Of a DNA stretch of 10,324 nucleotides, positions 7,111 to 10,324 are shown in pieces. Below the pieces are notes generated by a model that was given only the letters and a program-made list of their open reading frames with translations, did not search any database and had not been told where the DNA came from. The stretch comes from an uncultured Candidatus Midichloriaceae bacterium (GTDB lineage Bacteria > Pseudomonadota > Alphaproteobacteria > Rickettsiales > Midichloriaceae), in assembly GCA_905479795.1 (NCBI GenBank), contig CAJQNX010000026.1, positions 1-10,324 on the forward strand, given 5' to 3'. Numbering within the stretch: the stretch's first letter is position 1; every line of letters starts with the position of its first letter. The translations under genes and the position numbers were made by a program.

Positions 7111-7728
7111 ATGTTTGTAGAGTTTTTTGGAGAAATATTCAAGCTAATTTTAAATTTCGTCCAAACTTTTGGCTACACTGGTATTTTTATTATGACTTTC
7201 ATAGAAAGTACTTTTATACCTATTCCCAGCGAGTTCACACTAATACCTGCAGGAATTTTAATTGCAAAAGGAGAATTGCATTTAGCCCCTGTTTTAATTT
7301 TTGGTTTAACTGGCACTTTATTAGGGTCATTTGTTAATTATTTTATAGCGTATTATTTTGGTAGAAAATTATTTATAAACTACGGAAAATATTTTTTCCT
7401 AAAACCAGGGCAACTACTTTCATTAGAATTATTTTTTAATAAATATGGCGTTATATCAACATTTTTTGGAAGAATGCTGCCAGGAATTAAGCATTTTATT
7501 TCGTTTCCAGCTGGACTTGCTAGGATGAATTTGAAACTTTTTACATTATACACTCTTTTAGGAAGTTTTATTTGGATCTCGTTTCTCCTTTATCTTGGTC
7601 ATATAATTAATGCTAATGAGGAATTGATATCCATCTACATTAGAAGATTTAACATAGCCATTCTTTTTATTGTTATTGTTATTTCAATACTAATGTACAC
7701 TACAAAAAAGTTCAAAAAACGAAATTAA
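7111..7728 (+). CDS. DedA-family (SNARE-associated/VTT domain) membrane protein
   Basis: DedA proteins are inner-membrane proteins. Several are now known to return undecaprenyl phosphate or phospholipids across the membrane, and loss in E. coli disturbs the envelope and proton motive force. The product is 205 residues, the usual length. Family marks are an acidic residue and prolines in the re-entrant region (E32, PIPSE at 37-41), FGRMLPGIKHF (119-129), PAGLARM (133-139), and a hydrophobic C-terminal span (about 182-195) followed by a basic tail. The essential arginine pair of E. coli YqjA/YghB appears here as R121 and K127, so the second position is lysine. The ATG lacks a Shine-Dalgarno. 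The stop is 3 bases before ntrX, so the two are co-transcribed. Confidence 0.88.
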   Translation: MFVEFFGEIFKLILNFVQTFGYTGIFIMTFIESTFIPIPSEFTLIPAGILIAKGELHLAPVLIFGLTGTLLGSFVNYFIAYYFGRKLFINYGKYFFLKPGQLLSLELFFNKYGVISTFFGRMLPGIKHFISFPAGLARMNLKLFTLYTLLGSFIWISFLLYLGHIINANEELISIYIRRFNIAILFIVIVISILMYTTKKFKKRN

Positions 7729-7731
7729 ACA

Positions 7732-9033
7732 ATGTTTGATATATTAGTCATTGATGATGAGCATGATATTGGAGAACTGATAAAAGATATAATTGAAGAT
7801 GAGTTAAATTTAAAAACAGAATTTGCACTTAATTCATCTAGCGCATTAGAAATACTTAAAAAATCTACACCCAAGATAATAATTCTTGATATTTGGCTGG
7901 AAGGTAGCGATATGGATGGATTAGGTCTTCTAAAAATTATAAAAAACACTTATAAAGATATTCATGTTATTGTGATTAGTGGGCATGGAAATATTGAAAC
8001 TGCAGTAAAAGCCATAAAATTAGGTGCATACAACTTTATTGAAAAACCATTTAAATCAGAAAAATTAGTTATAACAGTAAAGAGAACCCTAGAGAACATC
8101 GAGCTTCAGCAACATAATGCTCAGCTAAACCAACAAAATGATTTAGCCTCCATAGTAGGTAAAAATAAAAAGATTATTGAAATTAAAAATAAAATTGCAA
8201 ATAACATTGGGTCAAATGCCAGAACTATTATATTTGGCGAAATTGGAACGGGCAAGGAGAAAATTGCACGACTCATCCATAATTATCAAAACTCCACAAA
8301 CAAACCTTTTTATAAAGTAAATATCGAAAATTATTCCGAAAAAGAATTAGACGATATTTTATTTGGAAATGCAGACTCTACATCTATCTTTGAAAAAGCT
8401 AAAAGATCGACAACATACATTAATGACATTGCTAAATTATCCGACCATTTGCAGAGAAAATTACTTAATTATTTACATAATTCAAATCTAGCAAGTAAAA
8501 TAATCTGCGGTTCCACCATGAGTCATAAGCAGCTAATTAATGATTTAAGTTTTAATCAAAATTTACTTCAAAGGTTATCATCAGTAATATTAGAAATACC
8601 CCCATTAAGAGAAAGAAAGCAAGATATAAAGCTCATTGTCGATTATTATATTAATAATTTCAAAAAAAATTATTACATTAAAAATTTAAAACTTAATAGT
8701 GAATTTTATATACAATTCTTAGAGTATGATTGGCCAGGAAATATTTTAGAGTTAAAAAACTTTATTGAAAATTTGTTAATAAAATTGCTTTTAAATCAGG
8801 ATGATCTACTAAAAATAACAGAGTTTTCAATTTATCAAAATAATAAAAATACTTTTGAATCCTGTTTTGATAAATCATTAAAGGACGCAAAACAATTATT
8901 TGAAAAAAAACATATAGAATTTAATTTACAAAGATTTGATGGCAATATCACTCACACAGCCAAACAAATTGGAATGGAAAGGACCGCTTTACATAAAAAA
9001 ATCAAGGAGCTACAAATAAAATCGCACAACTAA
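7732..9033 (+). CDS. ntrX: NtrX-family response regulator with a degenerate AAA+ domain
   Basis: NtrX is the partner of the sensor kinase NtrY in alphaproteobacteria, where it affects redox, nitrogen and envelope control. The receiver domain (1-120) has the acidic pair D8/D9, phospho-acceptor D53, S83 and K105. The AAA+ domain (about 140-360) keeps a Walker A GEIGTGKE (169-176), PPLRER (290-295) and WPGN (334-337). It has no GAFTGA loop after LFG (210-212), and the Walker B Asp-Glu is Asn-Asp (231-232). A Fis-type helix-turn-helix follows (about 394-430, with GNITHTAKQIGMERTALHKK). Lack of GAFTGA means it should not activate sigma-54, as known for alphaproteobacterial NtrX. At 433 residues it is shorter than most relatives. 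No ntrY lies in the window. It follows dedA by 3 bases without a Shine-Dalgarno. Confidence 0.92.
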   Translation: MFDILVIDDEHDIGELIKDIIEDELNLKTEFALNSSSALEILKKSTPKIIILDIWLEGSDMDGLGLLKIIKNTYKDIHVIVISGHGNIETAVKAIKLGAYNFIEKPFKSEKLVITVKRTLENIELQQHNAQLNQQNDLASIVGKNKKIIEIKNKIANNIGSNARTIIFGEIGTGKEKIARLIHNYQNSTNKPFYKVNIENYSEKELDDILFGNADSTSIFEKAKRSTTYINDIAKLSDHLQRKLLNYLHNSNLASKIICGSTMSHKQLINDLSFNQNLLQRLSSVILEIPPLRERKQDIKLIVDYYINNFKKNYYIKNLKLNSEFYIQFLEYDWPGNILELKNFIENLLIKLLLNQDDLLKITEFSIYQNNKNTFESCFDKSLKDAKQLFEKKHIEFNLQRFDGNITHTAKQIGMERTALHKKIKELQIKSHN

Positions 9034-9053
9034 TGCTTGCATTAGTTGTTTTT
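9026..9053 (+). terminator. Rho-independent terminator of the dedA-ntrX operon
   Basis: ACAACTAATG, CTTG and CATTAGTTGT form a perfect 10-pair stem, extendable by a C-G pair, followed directly by a run of five T. The ntrX stop codon (9031-9033) lies inside the left arm. This is the clearest terminator in the window and separates ntrX from the beta-barrel gene. Confidence 0.85.
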
Positions 9054-9120
9054 AGTTAGTACGCTTAACTAAGTGCTACCAAGATGTGTGTGAAATCCAC
9101 CCTATTTCTATAGGGCGCTT
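9052..9120 (+). other. Hairpin-rich stretch between ntrX terminator and beta-barrel gene
   Basis: Two further inverted repeats follow the terminator: TTAGTTA/TAACTAA (9052-9058 with 9066-9072) and CCCTAT/ATAGGG with a 4-base loop (9100-9105 with 9110-9115). AAGTGC (9071-9076) can also pair with GCGCTT (9115-9120), with one G-U, enclosing the second hairpin. This could be a structured leader or small RNA. The only candidate -10 boxes lie downstream, so it may instead be untranscribed. No known riboswitch or RNA family is recognised. Confidence 0.4.
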
Positions 9121-9123
9121 ATA

Positions 9124-9141
9124 TACAATCATGAGTATAGT
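9124..9141 (+). promoter_or_regulatory. Possible -10 boxes for the beta-barrel gene
   Basis: TACAAT (9124-9129) and TATAGT (9136-9141) each match the -10 consensus at five of six positions and lie 37-54 bases before the ATG. Neither has a recognisable -35 at 16-18 bases, so the true promoter may need an activator or lie elsewhere. A separate promoter is expected because a strong terminator lies upstream. Confidence 0.3.
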
Positions 9142-9162
9142 AACAGAACAAAAATAATAATC

Positions 9163-9169
9163 AAGGAGG
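9163..9169 (+). promoter_or_regulatory. Strong ribosome binding site of the beta-barrel gene
   Basis: AAGGAGG, a near-perfect Shine-Dalgarno, lies 8 bases before the ATG at 9178. It contrasts with the missing sites of rpsL, rpsG, dedA and ntrX and suggests high translation. Confidence 0.85.
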
Positions 9170-9177
9170 AAATTGGT

Positions 9178-9876
9178 ATGAAGGGGAAAAATATTTTATA
9201 TACTACTTCAATTATATTTGGAGTTTCATTAGCTTTTGCTACAAATCCTATTACAACCTGTGCAAATTGGCATGACAATCCTTTTTTCAAACTAAATGTT
9301 GGGTACGGCTTTCCTGAAAAATTAGTTGATAAACATGATGGTGCTAGAGAAAATAAAAAACCATCTAATGCAATGTTGTACAATATTGGCTGGGGTTATA
9401 AGTTAACCAACAACCTATCAACATATTTTGACTATACAAATTTCAGAAATATGAATCATAAAGTGATTCAAAATTCTCATACATATCAACACAATGTAAG
9501 AGCAGATTTGTTTAATTTAAATTTTCAATACCAATTCAATAACCACAATCATTTTATGCCATATATAACAGCAGGGGCTGGTATATCAAAAAACAAATTC
9601 GGTGATTATGCCATAAAAGATGATACTACTAATCAAGTGATTTATAGTGAACCTGCCAACACACACAGCCAATTTGCGTGGAATGCTGGAGTTGGAGTTG
9701 AGTATAAATTAAATACAAAAGTTAGTATTGGGACAAATTATAAGTATGTTAACTTAGGTCACGTAAAATCAACTGGGGTAGGCCATGATCAAAATGGTAA
9801 TAAAGAATATGATCCAAAAAAATCCAGATTTAACATACACACTGTTAACCTAGGATTAACATATCATTTCAACTAA
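9178..9876 (+). CDS. Small outer-membrane beta-barrel protein with signal peptide
   Basis: The 232-residue product starts with a Sec signal peptide (about 1-21, hydrophobic core followed by AFA, cleavage likely before TNP). The mature part has alternating hydrophobic/polar strands: FFKLNVGYGF near the N-terminus, MLYNIGWGYKL, LSTYFDYTNF, LFNLNFQYQF, MPYITAGAGI, FAWNAGVGVEYKL, VSIGTNYKYVNL and the C-terminal HTVNLGLTYHFN. That is the pattern of an eight-stranded barrel of the OmpX/OmpW/rickettsial surface-antigen kind (OMP_b-brl). It ends in Phe-Asn, so the usual terminal aromatic is one residue inside. Putative loops are polar and rich in H, N and K. It would face the host or the vacuole; an adhesin, porin or structural role cannot be told apart. 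A coiled-coil gene follows after 13 bases in a probable operon. Confidence 0.85.
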   Translation: MKGKNILYTTSIIFGVSLAFATNPITTCANWHDNPFFKLNVGYGFPEKLVDKHDGARENKKPSNAMLYNIGWGYKLTNNLSTYFDYTNFRNMNHKVIQNSHTYQHNVRADLFNLNFQYQFNNHNHFMPYITAGAGISKNKFGDYAIKDDTTNQVIYSEPANTHSQFAWNAGVGVEYKLNTKVSIGTNYKYVNLGHVKSTGVGHDQNGNKEYDPKKSRFNIHTVNLGLTYHFN

Positions 9877-9889
9877 AATAGAGGAAAAA

Positions 9890-10324
9890 ATGGCAAAATC
9901 AGCAGAACAAATTAAACAAAGTGCGGCAAATAAAGCTCAAAAATATGTTTCTTGGAATAATACTGATTACACAACTACACCAAACACTTCTGCGTCTGAA
10001 TTAGCAGCTGAAAAAGCATCACTAGAGGGAAAGCATAACGATTTAAATGAAACTCACATAAATTTAGAAAAAGCACATAACACTCTTGCAAATGAAAAGG
10101 CATCATTAGAGGGAAAGTATGAAGATTTAAAAATAAAATTCTCAAATGATAATAAAGAAACTGAACAGAAAGATACCACAGGGACTACTGAAGACTCTTC
10201 AAGTGATAATAAAGATAAAGAAGATGGGGGGAAATTAGAATTTCCCAATAAAATTGGTTATAACTTAATTGCCCCAATCATCGAAAAAATAAAAGCAGAG
10301 TTTTTTTTATCAGACGATAAAGGA
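9890..10324 (+). CDS. Coiled-coil (leucine zipper) protein of unknown function, cut by the window end
   Basis: I do not recognise this gene. It opens with ATG at 9890 behind GAGG (9881-9884) and stays open for 145 codons to the window end, so it is partial at the 3' side. There is no signal peptide or membrane span. Residues 1-37 are polar and probably helical at first (AEQIKQSAANKAQKY). Residues 38-84 form a coiled coil with Leu at 38, 45, 52, 59, 66, 73 and 80. The opposite core positions are K42, H49, H56, H63, K70, Y77 and F84. A very acidic, Ser/Thr/Asp-rich linker (about 85-114) follows, then the start of a more hydrophobic region (FPNKIGYNLIAPIIEKI, 118-134). The 13-base gap from the beta-barrel stop suggests co-transcription. 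A secreted effector, phage-derived structural protein or cytoplasmic scaffold are all possible; the missing C-terminus would decide. Confidence 0.75.
   Translation, partial: MAKSAEQIKQSAANKAQKYVSWNNTDYTTTPNTSASELAAEKASLEGKHNDLNETHINLEKAHNTLANEKASLEGKYEDLKIKFSNDNKETEQKDTTGTTEDSSSDNKDKEDGGKLEFPNKIGYNLIAPIIEKIKAEFFLSDDKG
10010..10129 (+). repeat. Two copies of an 84-base-period repeat inside the coiled-coil gene
   Basis: Bases 10010-10045 and 10094-10129 match at 31 of 36 positions, giving EKASLEGKHNDL and EKASLEGKYEDL. The period of 84 bases is 28 residues, exactly four heptads, so the repeat keeps the coiled-coil register. Two of the five differences are silent. It looks like an in-frame tandem duplication. 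Confidence 0.8.

Noticed and set aside
7086..7337. An 83-codon plus-strand frame overlapping the start of dedA.
   Set aside because: It is another frame of the clearly conserved DedA gene and its product (rich in N, F, R and C) looks like a frame artefact.
7732..9033. NtrX as a sigma-54 activator such as NtrC.
   Set aside because: The GAFTGA loop needed to contact sigma-54 is absent and Walker B is altered.
1..10324. CRISPR arrays, tRNA or rRNA genes, insertion sequences, toxin-antitoxin or defence genes.
   Set aside because: I looked for spaced repeats, terminal inverted repeats, transposase motifs and RNA gene signatures and found none.

Overview
The window is AT-rich and fully bacterial. 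It fits an alphaproteobacterium of the Rickettsiales type (obligate intracellular). The support is a complete str cluster (rpsL-rpsG-fusA-tuf), an NtrX-type regulator of the alphaproteobacterial form that lacks GAFTGA, a small membrane-anchored protein resembling the rickettsial DUF2659/YfgM group, nutrient importers, and a small outer-membrane beta-barrel gene. The order is my inference from protein character and base composition; I cannot name genus or species.

Left half (1-5741), all on the minus strand. Read in transcription order, it holds an aromatic amino acid permease (HAAAP family), a sodium:solute symporter, then rpsL (S12), rpsG (S7), fusA (EF-G) and the first 27 codons of tuf (EF-Tu). 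The four translation genes are tightly packed and have a near-consensus promoter of their own in front of rpsL. The two transporters form a two-gene unit just upstream, and I see no convincing terminator between them and the str genes.

Middle (5742-7031). A short SnoaL/NTF2-like gene with its own good promoter runs rightward. It faces a leftward gene for a single-span membrane protein with TPR-like helices. A GC-rich hairpin sits between the two converging genes.

Right (7032-9053). A DedA-family membrane protein and the response regulator NtrX are 3 bases apart and form an operon. It starts from a region where two candidate divergent promoters overlap, and it ends in a strong Rho-independent terminator whose stem contains the ntrX stop codon.

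Far right (9054-10324). After a 144-base gap rich in small hairpins come a gene for a secreted outer-membrane beta-barrel and, 13 bases later, the start of a gene for a repetitive coiled-coil protein, cut off by the window end. Both have clear Shine-Dalgarno sites, unlike rpsL, rpsG, dedA and ntrX. The coiled coil is the most unusual item. Seven leucines are spaced exactly seven residues apart, three consecutive opposite core positions are histidine, and the zipper contains a tandem 84-base (28-residue) repeat.

Most of the window is ordinary housekeeping sequence. I do not see a demonstrable new system, but the beta-barrel/coiled-coil pair is an accessory-looking locus worth following beyond the right edge.
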